Below, piece by piece: positions 48,601-58,404 of a stretch of 64,000 nucleotides of DNA. Origin of the DNA: Episyrphus balteatus (lineage: Eukaryota > Arthropoda > Insecta > Diptera > Syrphidae); contig NC_079136.1 of the NCBI RefSeq assembly GCF_945859705.1, positions 92,379,120 through 92,443,119 on the forward strand. The letters run 5' to 3'. The notes beneath the pieces were generated by a model. That model was not told the DNA's origin, ran no database searches, and was given only the letters and a program-made list of their open reading frames with translations. Positions within the stretch are counted from its first letter, which is position 1, and every line of letters begins with the position of its first letter. Position numbers and translations under genes: made by a program.

Positions 48601-50145
48601 GTATAACTTGGATTCTGTAACAAAAAACCTTGTTTGCCAATGTTATTTTTTATCTCATTTTTTGTGTTTTGATCCGAAACTTTCCAGAAATCGATTTTCA
48701 TCGAAATACACCTACATTTTTGCACAGGAACTTTCACACACACCGCTGTATTTGACATTTATGTGAACATTTGTTTTCGTAAATTCTTGACCATGTTTTC
48801 TTTGTATTGAAAATTTCTCAAACACATTTACAAATAAATATTAGTATCTTGGTAATTTCCATTTGTCACAACAGATCATTGAATCTAATGCAAAAATGTT
48901 GAAGCAATACAAAAAAAAAAAAAGATCTGAATTCTAATGTCGTTTTCTATTGACTTTTGAGATTTTTGTGTAAAATTCTCAGATTTTCCACTGCAAATAG
49001 AATATGAAATCTAGTTGTGTAATTGTGTGCGAAATCTGTGCGTATAAAAAAAAAAAACAACAACAAATGTTCAGACAAATGTCAAACAGAGGAGTGTGTG
49101 TGAAAGTGGGTTTGTTTGTATGCGTGAATCTTGATAAAAATCCAGAATCAGATTCTTGAATCTCAGATTCATTTTTTTGTCATTTTTTTGAATCTCAAGA
49201 CGCAAATAGATCATGAAATCTGAGATTTGTCCACTATTTCCCCTCTTCACCCCCCCTTTCAGCTGTCAAATTCACAAATCTCATTCTGAGATTCGTCAAT
49301 AGAAAACGACATAAGTGATTTTTCAAAATATAATTTTTAAGCGATGTGGATCGTGCAATCTTAATCAATATCGTAAACAAATTCATTTTTTTTTCAATTG
49401 AATTGAATTGATGATAGCAAACAAATTTATTTATTGAAAATAGGTTGCAGATATATCGATGTACAACGATCAAACGATATCCTCCTAGTTAGTTACTTTC
49501 CGGCTTTTTGACAGCTTAATTTTCTTTCCAAAAAATTCTTATGGCTAAATTTGTAACGGATTAGAATGGGTAACATTTTTGAAGTGTGCAACAAAATCAC
49601 ACTAAAAATTACCCAACATGACTAAAGTGGACAGTTTTAAATTGAGTTTGAAACCTTTTTATTTTGGTTTTGTTCTTCTATTAAAATTTTGTACGATTAG
49701 CCGTTCTAAAAATTTTTACATTTCAAGAAAAAGCTCTTCATTTTCCCGTCCTTATTATATTTTTTGATTAAATTGGTTGAGTGTATAAAAACAAACATTT
49801 TTATTTTGAAATAATTTTTCATTGCAGATAATCTTTCCTTTAATTTTCACCAACATGCTTGGAAAAGTTGATATTGAAGCTAATGTCGCAGGTGGTGGCT
49901 GGTCCGGCCAAGCAGGTGCTATTCGCTGGGGTATCGCAATGAGCTTAAGAAGTTTTGTCGATCAAGATATGATTGAAGAAATGCGATTAGGTAAACGAAT
50001 TTCAGTCTTACATATATTGAAATCTTTTATAAAATGGTTTTATACTTTTTTAGCTGGCTTACTAACCCGTGACTATCGTCGTCGTGAGAGAAAGAAGTTT
50101 GGTCAAGAAGGAGCTCGTAGGAAATATACCTGGAAGAAGCGATAA
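21601..50145 (+). CDS. mRpS9: Mitochondrial ribosomal protein S9 (uS9m), complete, with 25-kb intron
   Basis: Small-subunit protein of the mitochondrial ribosome. The eight exons are 21601-21696, 21843-22052, 22109-22282, 22342-22427, 24042-24286, 24350-24465, 49828-49990 and 50054-50145. All phases agree and give 393 aa. The first 32 residues look like a mitochondrial targeting sequence (basic, hydroxylated, no acidic residue). The mid region includes KAYLQRAQEHDQFM, MMGEDPETFTQEDVD and GRPFHSMFYTGRPNFFKLLY. The last two exons encode the uS9 core (residues about 310-393): GKVDIEANVAGGG, SGQAGAIRWGIAMSLRSF, AGLLTRDYRRRERKKFGQEG and the terminal YTWKKR. Exons 5 and 6 are only 63 bp apart, while intron 6 (24466-49827) is 25,362 bp and contains the pyrexia-like gene on the opposite strand. 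The 3' end converges with ArgRS-m. Confidence 0.95.
22428..24041. other. mRpS9 intron 4
   Basis: 1.6 kb, AT-rich, holding a minus-strand LINE relic at 22600-22880. Nothing else is recognised. Confidence 0.6.
22600..22880 (-). pseudogene. Non-LTR retrotransposon reverse transcriptase relic
   Basis: The minus-strand translation reads ESTYLGVNIKSKNGTLRN then RCFFGLAQQLVSNLF. This matches the post-catalytic segment of LINE reverse transcriptases (consensus YLG....N......I...NRCYFGL...L.S.LL). Stops and frame changes follow, so it is dead. Confidence 0.6.
24466..26500. other. mRpS9 intron 6, left part
   Basis: No gene is seen between the mRpS9 donor (24466) and the pyrexia-like stop. A dispersed repeat occupies about 25183-25400. 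A minus-strand AATAAA near 26199-26204 is one candidate polyadenylation signal for the nested gene. Confidence 0.5.
25183..25400 (+). repeat. Dispersed repeat shared with 36715-37527
   Basis: It contains CGTTATTTGGCTTTCGCCAG then AAGGATTTTTGGAATTAATTT and AATAACGGTACCTCCTGTCA. Counterparts at 36780-36860 read CGTTATTTGGCTACTCTCCA and ATAACGGTACTTGTCATA. Confidence 0.6.
26501..31598 (-). CDS. pyx: TRPA-family cation channel, best match pyrexia, nested in mRpS9 intron 6
   Basis: Pyrexia is a fly TRPA channel opened by noxious heat. Minus-strand coding exons are 31486-31598 and 26501-29333, joined at phase 2 (AG|A, Arg 38), giving 981 aa. Exon 1 encodes MENLGYKEGSTKPRRIARVV and the next 17 residues. 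About nine ankyrin repeats span residues 150-460 (several copies of the G-x-T-A-L-H-L-A-A type). Six transmembrane segments follow from about 547 to 797, with a pore-region MMIGEQD near 748-754 and the sixth segment ending NLLVGIAVHD. A coiled coil lies at about 915-965 (IEFLTQEVQELKQVLIQ). The single 2.8-kb exon for almost the whole protein fits this group. Painless is excluded by its different N-terminus. The related water witch channel is the main alternative. No frameshift is seen. Confidence 0.85.
29334..31485. other. Intron 1 of the pyrexia-like gene
   Basis: 2.15 kb, AT-rich, with no recognised repeat family or coding sequence. Confidence 0.6.
31599..36714. other. mRpS9 intron 6, upstream of the pyrexia-like gene
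   Basis: Five kb of AT-rich sequence with poly-T runs (for example 33504-33528) and a short TAG microsatellite near 35290-35310. It should include 5' UTR or promoter of the nested gene, but I see no clear TATA or initiator. Scattered 60-80-codon frames are unconvincing. Confidence 0.45.
36715..37527 (+). repeat. Dispersed repeat, longer copy
   Basis: It begins TCTGTCTGTATAAGGAGCTA then CGGATGGACCGATTAATGTC and ends AGTTCGTGCGACCCAGTCGT then GCATTTTATTT. It includes repeated AAACGGCTCTAACGATTTTG blocks. This layout resembles a widespread class of non-coding insect repeats. The related short copy is at 25183-25400. Confidence 0.55.
37871..38053 (-). CDS. Exon-like open frame of unknown function, C-terminal exon
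   Basis: A minus-strand block begins after an acceptor-like TTTGCTTAG and runs 60 codons to a TAG stop. It reads PELAATHFIVAITTSLKN, then SSAIWHLFSALKIIMDL, then DPTDQRVLDVILGLDRQLR. Composition and amphipathic pattern look protein-coding, unlike the AT-biased chance frames nearby. Just upstream (about 38120-38190) is a decayed duplicate of its first part, where AATGCGAAAGTTTGCGGCGC matches AATGTGAAAGTTTCTAGCGC. I do not recognise the family and find no partner exon with confidence. It could be the last exon of an unknown gene or a pseudogene fragment inside the mRpS9 intron. Confidence 0.35.
   Translation of the reverse strand, partial: PELAATHFIVAITTSLKNVKVSSAIWHLFSALKIIMDLEQQDPTDQRVLDVILGLDRQLR
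38308..41102. mobile_element. Possible 2.8-kb element bounded by inverted repeats
   Basis: GGTCACTGTGGCGTATGCGC at 38308 is mirrored by ACACATACGCCTCAGTGACC ending at 41102, pairing over about 19 bp with two or three mismatches. No target duplication or transposase was found, so the two ends could belong to separate insertions. Confidence 0.4.
39360..40165. promoter_or_regulatory. CpG-richer patches within AT-rich intron
   Basis: Two patches (about 39300-39530 and 40060-40165) contain GCGCGGCGATTGG, CGAGGCGGACCGG and CCGCTACCGCCGCGCCGCC. A minus-strand TTATAAAAG (about 39528-39536) could be a TATA box directed toward the pyrexia-like gene 8 kb away. An alternative promoter or untranslated exon of that gene is possible but unproven. 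Open frames here (68 and 66 codons) show no family. Confidence 0.25.
41960..42300 (+). pseudogene. Jockey-like reverse transcriptase relic
   Basis: The plus-strand translation across stops reads ANSGLAF, NDSLKTRSLYTTLV, PVLKYAF and YHHIQTSRIKIMQ. This is the C-terminal portion of a Jockey-clade reverse transcriptase (consensus L.R..LY..LVRP.LEYAS..WSP.....I..IE..Q). Several stops show it is dead. Confidence 0.6.
42301..44299. other. mRpS9 intron 6, no gene seen
   Basis: AT-rich. A lysine-rich 90-codon frame at 42322-42594 directly follows the LINE relic and is not recognised. Confidence 0.4.
44300..44650 (+). repeat. Degenerate tandem repeat, about 100-bp unit
   Basis: Blocks with ATTTCAAAAA, TAGAGCTCCTAGAAA, GTGATTTTTA or GTGGTTTTTAGG and a TTACTGAACCAAA-like end recur three or four times. 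A fragment of the same kind (ATGATTTTTGAGCTTACTGA) recurs at 63532-63551. Confidence 0.45.
44727..44975. mobile_element. TIR MITE, AAGGGTCCAGGGG ends
   Basis: AAGGGTCCAGGGGAAAAACA then GCACAAGTCCA is mirrored by TGGACATGTGCCG and TTTTTCCCCTGGGCCCTT. The inverted repeats are about 31 bp with a few mismatches, and the element is 249 bp. Confidence 0.75.
45074..45768. mobile_element. TTAA-flanked non-autonomous element
   Basis: Perfect 16-bp inverted ends GGGGGGAAATCCCTCC and GGAGGGATTTCCCCCC are flanked by TTAA on both sides (45070-45073 and 45769-45772). A TTAA duplication is characteristic of piggyBac-type transposition. Inner mirrored blocks around CGCCGTGCAATGTAC and TTACATTGCACGGCGC suggest the 695-bp element is a foldback. 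There is no transposase. Confidence 0.75.
45773..47324. other. mRpS9 intron 6, no gene seen
   Basis: AT-rich, with small relics of the CTACCACCTCCAATGGAA MITE near 46035 and 47250 and a GATGATGATGATGTTGATGA microsatellite with adjacent GGCGGCGGTGGTGGTGG near 46507-46690. Confidence 0.45.
47325..47488. repeat. Half copy of the CAGGGTGTCC element
   Basis: It contains GTTTTCTTAAATCGCCGCTA, TGTTACTGTAAAACAATTTT and the end CGAGACACCCTGTA, as at the right side of 16961-17648. The left half is missing. Confidence 0.5.
47987..48123. mobile_element. Palindromic MITE, TCGGCATTATCACGAATTCC
   Basis: The 137-bp near-palindrome has arms TCGGCATTATCACGAATTCC / CATTCGTATC and GATACGAATG / GAATTCGTGATAACGCCGA. 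Degenerate relatives lie at 13490-13880. Confidence 0.8.
48937..49312. mobile_element. TIR element, ATGTCGTTTTCTATTGAC
   Basis: ATGTCGTTTTCTATTGAC near 48937 is mirrored by GTCAATAGAAAACGACAT ending near 49312. Inner AATCTSAGATT-type motifs repeat. There is no coding sequence. Confidence 0.6.
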
Positions 50146-50249
50146 AATGTTCTAAAGCTTCATCCAAATAAAATAATTCCTAGCCACATACAAAGATAAA
50201 TAAAATTGTCATTTAAAATATATTTTTTTTTATTGTTATCATCTTAGTT
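50146..50249. terminator. Convergent polyadenylation zone of mRpS9 and ArgRS-m
   Basis: Only 104 bp separate the two stop codons. Plus-strand AATAAA signals lie at 50167-50172 and 50199-50204, and a minus-strand AATAAA at 50229-50234. Cleavage 10-30 bp past these signals would make the two transcripts abut or overlap. Confidence 0.7.
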
Positions 50250-53200
50250 CTACATTTTTGTCAATGGTTTTAAACCAAGTATTTTCATTCCACATCCTAA
50301 AACTTCACGTGCTGCAGTAAATAATAGCAACCGGTTAGCTTGAATTTCCGCAGATGGTTCTCCTTTGACTTTGAGAAGTTTCAGAGCCCGGCTAGTGCAA
50401 TTGCTAACAAGGATTATTTTTAATTAAAAAGAAAAAATACACAAAACAAATTACAACTACTGTGTATTACCATAGTGAGAATAAATATGTAACAAGCACA
50501 CATGCCTCAAGAGTCTCGGCAGCTTTTAGTATAGATTGATCAAATCGAGCAATTTGAACGATGAGTTCCAAGGCAACAGGTTCTTGCAATAAATTTCCAT
50601 TGGGATGTTCAGCTACTTGTACATGGGACATATTTTCCAGGAGACTTGATAACCGGCAGTGTGTATATTGCAATTTAATGCCTGTGTCACCGTTCGTTTG
50701 CAAGGCGTTGTTCCAATCAAAATCGTAGTCTCTTTGACGACGTTGCTTAAGATCGTTAATTATCACAGCTGAAACACCAAGAACATCGGCGACAGTCGAA
50801 TCCAAAGATGAGACATTAATTTTTGTTGCTTAAAATGAAAAATTGCCATCATTAATTTGAACGAATATGGTTATGAAAAAGATTTTATAAATAGAAGAAG
50901 AACAACAACAAACTTAAATCATCAATCAAAATGTATAAACTGCTTGAATTGTAATTAATATAATTTTTACACAAAAATGATACACGTTGAAGAGATCGGT
51001 AATTCCAGAAAAACAAAACTGTTCAAGGTAAGTATGTACTTAATAATTTAAAACTAAATGAAACAAAAAAATCCATTGTATTTCAATACGTTTTAATCAA
51101 ATTCACCGAAATTAACATTTGGTTGTTTTTCTGATTTTTTTTTTTTTAATCAGGAGTGTCATCTACAAATTCTGTTTTGATAAAAGAGGACAAATTAAAT
51201 TTTTTTTTTTTGGGAACTTTAGTCGTTTTTTAAACTTTCTATTCAAATAATTAATTTGTCATAATCTCGACTTATTCAAAATTTGGATTCGTCAAAGTTA
51301 GATTTCGGAATCCGTTCTTACCCTGTTCCAAATTTATGTCTATAACTCTTTCTCCACAGCGAATTAAAGCTTGTCGACATATAAAAAATTGATCTAGGTA
51401 AAAATACCTTTTCAACGACATATGACTCATTGTTATTGGTCCCAGGGCTAAAATTACCATTGCACTTTATTAAAGTTTTTATCTAGCCCGTTGATAATTT
51501 TAACCATTTTTAAAGCTTAATCTATTTACTCAAAAAATAATTCTCAAGACATCATAAGGTTTTAATTAAAAATGTTTGGTTTTCCTTTAAGTTTAATCAC
51601 TTGGATTTCTTCTTACCTTAAAAATAGGTCATATCAGGTGAAATTCATAGGGACCTTCTCAAAATCCTTCATTGCCAAATCGGGTGTCCAGCAAGGCAGT
51701 CACCTGGGACCTCTTCTTTTTATTTTAGCTATTAATGACGTACCCTTATGTTTACATAAGAGTTAAATTCTTATTTTTGCAGATGATATGAAAATTTACA
51801 AAAGCATAAGCTCTGTGAATGACCGCATATCCTTGCAAGATGATCTTGGTAGATTTGCTATTTGGTTTACAAAGAACGGTTTAAATCTCAACCCGACTAA
51901 ATGCCAGACCGTGACCTTTTCAAAGAAAAAAACTCCTAGTCTATATGATTATAAAATATCTCATCACACTTTATTCCGTGTGCATAGCTTTAAAGACCTT
52001 GGTGTTAACTTTAACTCCAATCTCGATTTCACAGAGCACATAAACCTGATTGTAAACTAGGCCAATTCTATGTTAGGTTTTGTTAAGCGTTGGTGAAAAG
52101 AGCACCCTTACATTAGATTAGCTCTTTACAGCTGCTTAGTTCGCCCCCACTTAAAATATGCATCTCAAGTTTGGACACCTTTTGACAGAATCAATATAAA
52201 AAGAATAGAATCAGTCAGTAATTTTTTTTCGCTTCGCCTTAAAAGGCTTACCATGGACGGACATTTTTAACCTTCCTTCCTATGAGCATTGAATCAACCT
52301 ACTGCAGATTCAAACCTTGTCTCAAGGAGAGTTAAGAACGACATTGTATTTATTCATCAACTTATAACGGGTCTAATTGATGGGCCTGATCTGCTTAAAT
52401 CTATTAATTGTAACTACCGGATAGGTAATCTGTTTGATTTTAATTTTAATAAAACTAGTTTGAAAAAAAAAATTATGGGAAATTTAATTGTCTATGTTTA
52501 TTGCATTACAAACACTAACCTAGGATGAATAGGAGTCGAGATATTTGATAAAAACTAAAATCTATGGTGGCGATCAAAAGGTGAATTTCAAGAGTGCGAA
52601 AAATCTGGGTTATGAGTTTGTGATATTAAGCCAATTCTCTATTAATGAGAAAAAAAATGTTGGGGGTGGTAAAAACTGCTGGGTCGTCCATTAGTATATA
52701 AAAATTATAAATGCACGGTACTATATAACTATTTCCAGAGATTTTGTAGCAAATCCAATGATCTCTTGTGGCAAATGTATATAGCCAAAAGTCAAAAATT
52801 TCAAAATTTACAAAACCAAATGCTAACATAAATGTCAAGTACCCTGGTGTTGGTAAAGTTGCGTATGCAAATATATTGTCACCGTAAAGCAAAATTGTTG
52901 TAAGTCACAAAATGCAAATTTTACATTGGACGATTTTTAAGTTTCAAATTGGTTTAAAGCGACAATTTTCTGCTCGTTTGCCATTCAAGTTATGTTTTTT
53001 TTTTTGAATAAAATATACACGTTTAACTCATTAGTAGGTGCATACTATTTTTAAATATTTTTTAAAACTAAAAACCCAAAATTGGACATAGAACAATTCC
53101 TATACAAGTACGTTTTTTCCTAAATAAAAAGTGGACTTAGAACAAAATATAAGAATACTCGGGCTCATTTTCAAAAGGTTACTTCCCTGATTTTATTGTT

Positions 53201-56200
53201 CTATGTCCCATTAAATTATATTATCTGCGGAATGAAATTTTTTTTGACAAAAACGGTTTTAAAATTCGGAAAGAGCAGATTAGTAAAGCTGCATCATTAA
53301 CTCATTTTCGGTAAAAAGTCGGCTTTACGCCGACAATATGTAGATGTCAACCTCGTTAAAAATCGAGATTTGGAAAATTTGATCTTGGATAAAAAAAAAA
53401 TCTCTTTTGGCAAAAAGATACCAGTACCTACTTCCTGGTATTTTTTAACAGAAGATAAAAAATAATTGATTTTTTGTGGCAAATGGAAATTTCAATTAAT
53501 AAAAAAAAACACCTTATTTACATATATGTAAATTGTATGTTCACTTTCCGAGGTACTTTATTTGTATAAATTTCTTCACGTTAACAATCGGGTTTTCCTT
53601 TGGTAAATTTGTATTTTGATCTAAAGGTAAATTAATTTTTTTTTTGTTACGAAACGAATACGTTTTCAAATTGATTTTTATTGGCTATAGTATTGGTGTG
53701 TATTTGTGTCTGTGAACTAGGCAGCAATTGTAGTTGTCAAATATTCTTTCGACCGTTGATTTTTTTTTATCCGAAGATGAGCTGGACGAATAAATTAACT
53801 CACTAAAAATAACTTCCATTTGAATTCAAAACTATTTTAATTCTTTCTTGATACCAAAACAAATTATTATCAAACAAAATCTTGCTAAATATGAGTGTTC
53901 AATTTGCCGAAAAATCCAGGTCTGGAAAAATAAATTAATTTGTTTGAAACGAAGGCAAAAATGGTCAATATCAGTTTTTTTTTGACAGATCTAAATCAAA
54001 AATAGGTACATTGATTTTTGTACGAAACAAAAACCTTATTGGATGCTCTTAAGTGTTAAAGCACAGAAAATTTTGGAAATGGTAGTAGGTATGTATTTTA
54101 ACAAAAATTTAAGTTCGTAGTTGAATAGTTCTATGCGGTCTAATATCGATTACAAAAGTCTGGTAGCATTAATTCACGTCTTTTATGTATGATCTTCGAG
54201 GGGTTAAACAACGCGAGTTTTTTTTACTAATTTAAGTATGCTAAATCCAGACTATTTCCCATTCTAAATATACATAAGAATATAAGAATTGAGCTCGAAG
54301 ACTTCAATCACAGCGATGAGTTTAATAAAACTCGAGATATAACCATATCGGCTCTACTTTTGAAAGTAAAAGTGTGGAATATAATGTGAGTAGCTATAAA
54401 ACTGCGTACTTAAATTTTGGTTTAAAGAACCTTCATTTCCAAAATTCGTTTGTGGACTCAACGGCGTATACAAGGGGGGGGTCACGGGGTCATGACCCCC
54501 CCCCAAGAACTCAAAACTTAAACAAGAAATTGTTATGTTATACTCAATTCCTTTAAGAAAGACCGTTTTCAAAATATTGAAGTTTTAGAACATGAACGAA
54601 AATGAAAAGTGAAAAAAAATTTTTGGTATTCAAACAACCTATTTTACCATTTTTTGGGGATGCGATCATATTTTTAGCGAATGCTATGCTGGATTAGGAT
54701 TATTTTCATTAGTTCGATAATATTACAAATTGACAGACACTAAGTTGAGTTCTGCTGTAGAGTTTTGTGTAGATTTAAAATCCGAACAAGAATACATATT
54801 TAGAGCTTTAAAAAAAAATTGAATTGGGTATGTAAAAAAAAATCATCACTAGAGCAACTTTCCCTATAAAAATAAACGGATTAATCCTCAAGAACTCATC
54901 GATTTTCATACATTACTCAATCTTCAATCGCGTTTTAAGGCAAACTATAATTTTAGTCCAGTGAATAGAGACATTTTACTATGAAGCAAATGGAAAAAAT
55001 AGGGACAGGCTGAAATCTTGCAGAACTGAAGTTTTTTGAGGTTTGTTCAATTTTTGTCAAAAATCTCAGTTTTTACTATAACTACATAATTGAATCATCT
55101 GAGAATATTCGGAAAGCATTGATATTTCATAAATAAGTACATTTTTACAAAAAAATTTTTGGCCGCCATTTTGAAAAATGCCTTTTTGTGATTTTCTCGG
55201 CTTCCGTTTGTTGTAGAAAAGATTGTTTTGTCTTGTTTTGTAGAAAAACTCATTCTCTATTTTTTTTTAATTAAAAAACTTTTTTTTTTGTAATGTTTCC
55301 GTATAAAAAGTTTTCAAAGAAAAAATGTAGGTAAAATTTTCGGAGATAGTCGTCAATATTACATTTTTTTCTCGATTAAGGTTCATCTTACCGAAAAAAT
55401 CTTATCATAATTTTTGTACAAATCTAAATTTACATTTATATTATGTTTTTTTTTTGCACGCCCAAAACTGTTTAAGTTATAACGAGAAAAAATTCACGAC
55501 CACCCCGAAAATTTTACATTTTTGTGTCACTTCTAATACGAAAACGATACAACAAAAAATTATTTAAAACAAAAATTAGACAATTAATTTTTAATTTTGT
55601 TTGTACTGAGGTAATTTATTCAAAAATTATCTTTAAGGTGTAATAGCACCGTGTAGACACGAAACCGAGTGTCATTTTCATCAGTATATAAAACAAAGAA
55701 GAAACTTTATTTTCTTTTAAGTTTTTTCTTAGCTCGATTTGGTGTATCAAACTCCAAACTAAATTTTTTCATTCAGGCCCATTTGCTCATACTAGTCATA
55801 AATTCTAGTCTTAGATAGGACGAACATAACTCTTATGTTTTACTTAGTTTATTCTAAGTTTCTAAAAAATATTTATGTTCATCCTAGCAACGATTTACTT
55901 TCATGCGAGAAATCGCTGAGAACTTCAATTTAAAATGTCAAACAACACAAACGTCAGTTAATTTAAATTGTTTTTGAGCAATTTACCGAAAATAATTTAA
56001 CAAATTTATTATTTTGGCAATTTTAATTGCAGAAAAAAAGTGTAAAATAGTGAAAGTGGCAATAAAAGTGTATTTAATTTAATAAAAAAATTATTTATTT
56101 GACAAAATTTGTTTTGTAAATATTTTTGTTTGTCAAAAATTATATATGACCAATATAAAAACAAAAAGTGAACAGTGTTTCAAAAATGTGTGTTGTAAAT

Positions 56201-58208
56201 TTTACCACCGGTAAATGGTTAATGTTAATGAATGTGAGTAAATATATATTAAATTGAAAATATATTTCCTTTTTTACCACATGCATCAATTTTTGAAGCC
56301 GCGTTCTTTCTGTTTTGGTCAATAAAATACTTTAAATAGAACATAAAACCCTTAAGTACTACTATTTCTTCCCCCTAAGTTATGTCAAACTTAGAGAAAT
56401 TTATGACCCAATTTTGAGTTTATGCAAACCACTATGTTTAATTTAAGGGTTTATGTTTCACATAATTATTTAAGACTCGTTTCAGCAAATTGGCCTCAAT
56501 TTTAAAACAAAATTAAAAAACAAAATTATTTTCAAATGCGATTCGTTTGCCTGAGGTTAAGAAGACTTTTAATTCAAAAGTTACCACTGTTTATTACATA
56601 AAAAAAGATTTTATTTTTTATTGTAACTTTTAAAATTACTTTAGGCTAGGGGAAAAAATATATACATAGTTGCTTTTAGGCAAATTATTCAATGGAAGCA
56701 AACGAATCATATTCCGTTTTTGTTCGATTCAACTATCACATTTTCCACCTATCAAAATTGTTGTGCCAAAAATTTTGGCATGACCCCCCCCCCCCCCCAA
56801 GAAGTAAACCTGTATACGCCCCTGTGTGGACTGTTGTCTCTTAAGGTTAATAAATCAATGAAAAGTTTATGTGATATAAAAACAAACAAACAACAACAAA
56901 ATTCTTAACTTACTCGGACTCTGTAACTGTTTCTCCATCATAATATCTCTAGCCTCGTTCAATAGATCTTTCAAAAATACTGCTTTTCCCGTTCTCGTAC
57001 TCATACCACGAATCCGACCAAACTTAATATGCTTTGCTTTCCTTCCAATATCTGCATTAATTCCACTTGTTACCTTAAAAAGCGCATCAAAATGATCAGT
57101 TTGTGCATTGTCTACAACATAGAACATTTTCTCAAATTTAAATCGTTCAAATCGATCTAAAAGTGCAGCAATATCTCGCACAAGATACAGTGTCGATCCG
57201 TCACTTTTAATAACCGGAACACGTCTCTCTCCTACATTGACAATTTTTCGACCATCTTTTTCATCATGAATCAGATTTTTATCTTTCATCATTTCAACGA
57301 TAGAACCGACAGCCTTTTGACTATATTGCGATTCCCAGTCATATACATCGAATTCAACTCCCAATCTTTGATAAACACCTTCAAGTTCTGAAACTGTGTA
57401 AGCTCTATATTTTTGCCATTGCATTTGCATTTCGGGTGCTGTCTCATTTTCTAAATCAGTAAAATACTTTCGAGCCTTCTCTGTGATACTGGGATCACTT
57501 TTAGCTTCCGTATTCGATCGGACATATGCTCTATAAAGATTTTCAATGGGATTAACTCGCATTTGTTCATCTGTGAGTTGTTCTAATTCAACTCCAACTT
57601 GTAACATTCCCAACTGAGTCCCCCAATCGCCCAGATAATTCATTTTCACAACACCATGACCCAAATGCTTATAAAGATTTCCAAGAACATTACCGATTAT
57701 GGTCGACCGCAGGTGACCTACATGGAAAGGCTTGGCAATGTTGGGTGAACTAAAATCGAGAACAACACACCCTTTCGAATGTGTCGCCGGGGGAGATGCA
57801 AAATTTAAACGGAGGACATCACTTGCAAATAATAATTGGTTTAGCTTGAATGCTATTCCAGATTTGGCATGGTCTCGAGATGCAACTGAAGCTACACTCT
57901 CTACAATTTCTTTTTCTATTGGAGATGTACTTAGGTGGCCTAGCAATTCATTTGGGTGCGTTCCAGTGATCGAAGTGAGATCAGCAGATGACAAATGCAA
58001 CTCTGGGTGTGCAGCAGATTTGAGTGATCTGGGAAGCTCGAGGCGAGCGGCAATTGCATCTTCTAAATCAGTTCTTTTAATAATTTGAGAGATCTATTTA
58101 TAATTAATGGAAAATCATTCATTTTAATAGATGACAACTTTCATTTAATTGAAAATTTCTTGATTTAAATACCTTTTGCCCGATGGTTTTTCGAATTCTT
58201 GAAGACAT
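50250..58208 (-). CDS. ArgRS-m: Mitochondrial arginyl-tRNA synthetase (RARS2), complete
   Basis: Charges mitochondrial tRNA-Arg. Minus-strand exons are 58173-58208, 56914-58093, 50471-50828 and 50250-50403. Phases agree and give 575 aa (human RARS2 is 578). The class I HIGH-type motif is HVGH at residues 136-139 within SPNIAKPFHVGHLRST. The KMSK-equivalent is GMSTRTGK near 375-382, as in the mitochondrial and not the cytosolic enzyme. NYLGDWGTQLG is the other conserved ArgRS block. The C-terminal DALR anticodon-binding domain is in exons 3 and 4 (VADVLGVSAVIINDLKQRR, GDTGIKLQYTHCRLSSL, LGLKPLTKM end). Intron 2 is 6085 bp and holds a LINE relic and a hAT element. The gene is convergent with mRpS9 and divergent from the EF-hand gene. 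Confidence 0.95.
51540..52545 (+). pseudogene. Jockey-like non-LTR retrotransposon, dead reverse transcriptase
   Basis: The plus-strand translation across stops gives ITWISSYLKNRSYQVKF, then SGVQQGSHLGPLLFILAIND, then FADDMKIYKS (the catalytic FADD box), GLNLNPTKCQ, SFKDLGVNFNSNL, and the C-terminal LVRPHLKYASQVWTPFD, RIESVSNFFS and LITGLIDGPDLLKSINCNYR. In-frame stops (for example after HKS at 51764 and after INLIVN at 52058) show it is inactive. The 5' part of ORF2 and all of ORF1 are missing, as usual for a 5'-truncated LINE. It lies in ArgRS-m intron 2, antisense to that gene. Confidence 0.9.
52546..54450. other. ArgRS-m intron 2, unassigned part
   Basis: AT-rich sequence between the LINE relic and the hAT element. 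No gene or clear repeat is seen. Confidence 0.5.
54459..56824. mobile_element. Non-autonomous hAT element, 2366 bp
   Basis: A perfect 8-bp target duplication TGTGGACT flanks it (54451-54458 and 56825-56832). The ends are CAACGGCGTATACAAGG and CCTGTATACGCCCCTG, an imperfect inverted pair. Just inside each end is a run of G or C (eight G near 54473-54480; sixteen C near 56783-56798) next to a GGTCATGACC-like block. No transposase frame survives. A truncated relative is at 8470-9249. A nested inverted-repeat element lies at 55772-56500. Confidence 0.85.
55772..56500. repeat. Inverted-repeat element nested in the hAT element
   Basis: TTCAGGCCCATTTGCT near 55773 is mirrored by AGCAAATTGGCCTCAA near 56486. 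Inner pieces also mirror, for example CTTAGTTTATTCTAAGTTTC against CCCCCTAAGTTATG and CAAACTTAGAGAAATTTATG. Confidence 0.5.
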
Positions 58209-58404
58209 TTTTCACTCACACACAGTGCAGTTTTCTCATCATAGTAGCTGTCAGTTTGTGTTTTGACTTTTGGTTTGTTATTCAATTTGATTCAATTATT
58301 GAATGAAATGCATTCAACGGGTGTGTTCAAAAAGTAGTGTTCCAAGCAAAATCACTCAAATGAAAATAAATTTTATTTTTAAAAACAAAAGCAAGAAAAA
58401 TAAA
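58209..58404. promoter_or_regulatory. Bidirectional promoter between ArgRS-m and EF-hand gene
   Basis: The divergent start codons are 94-196 bp apart depending on which EF-hand start is used. The interval includes CACTCACACACAGTGCAGTT and TTATTCAATTTGATTCAATT. No TATA box is clear for either gene. Confidence 0.5.
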
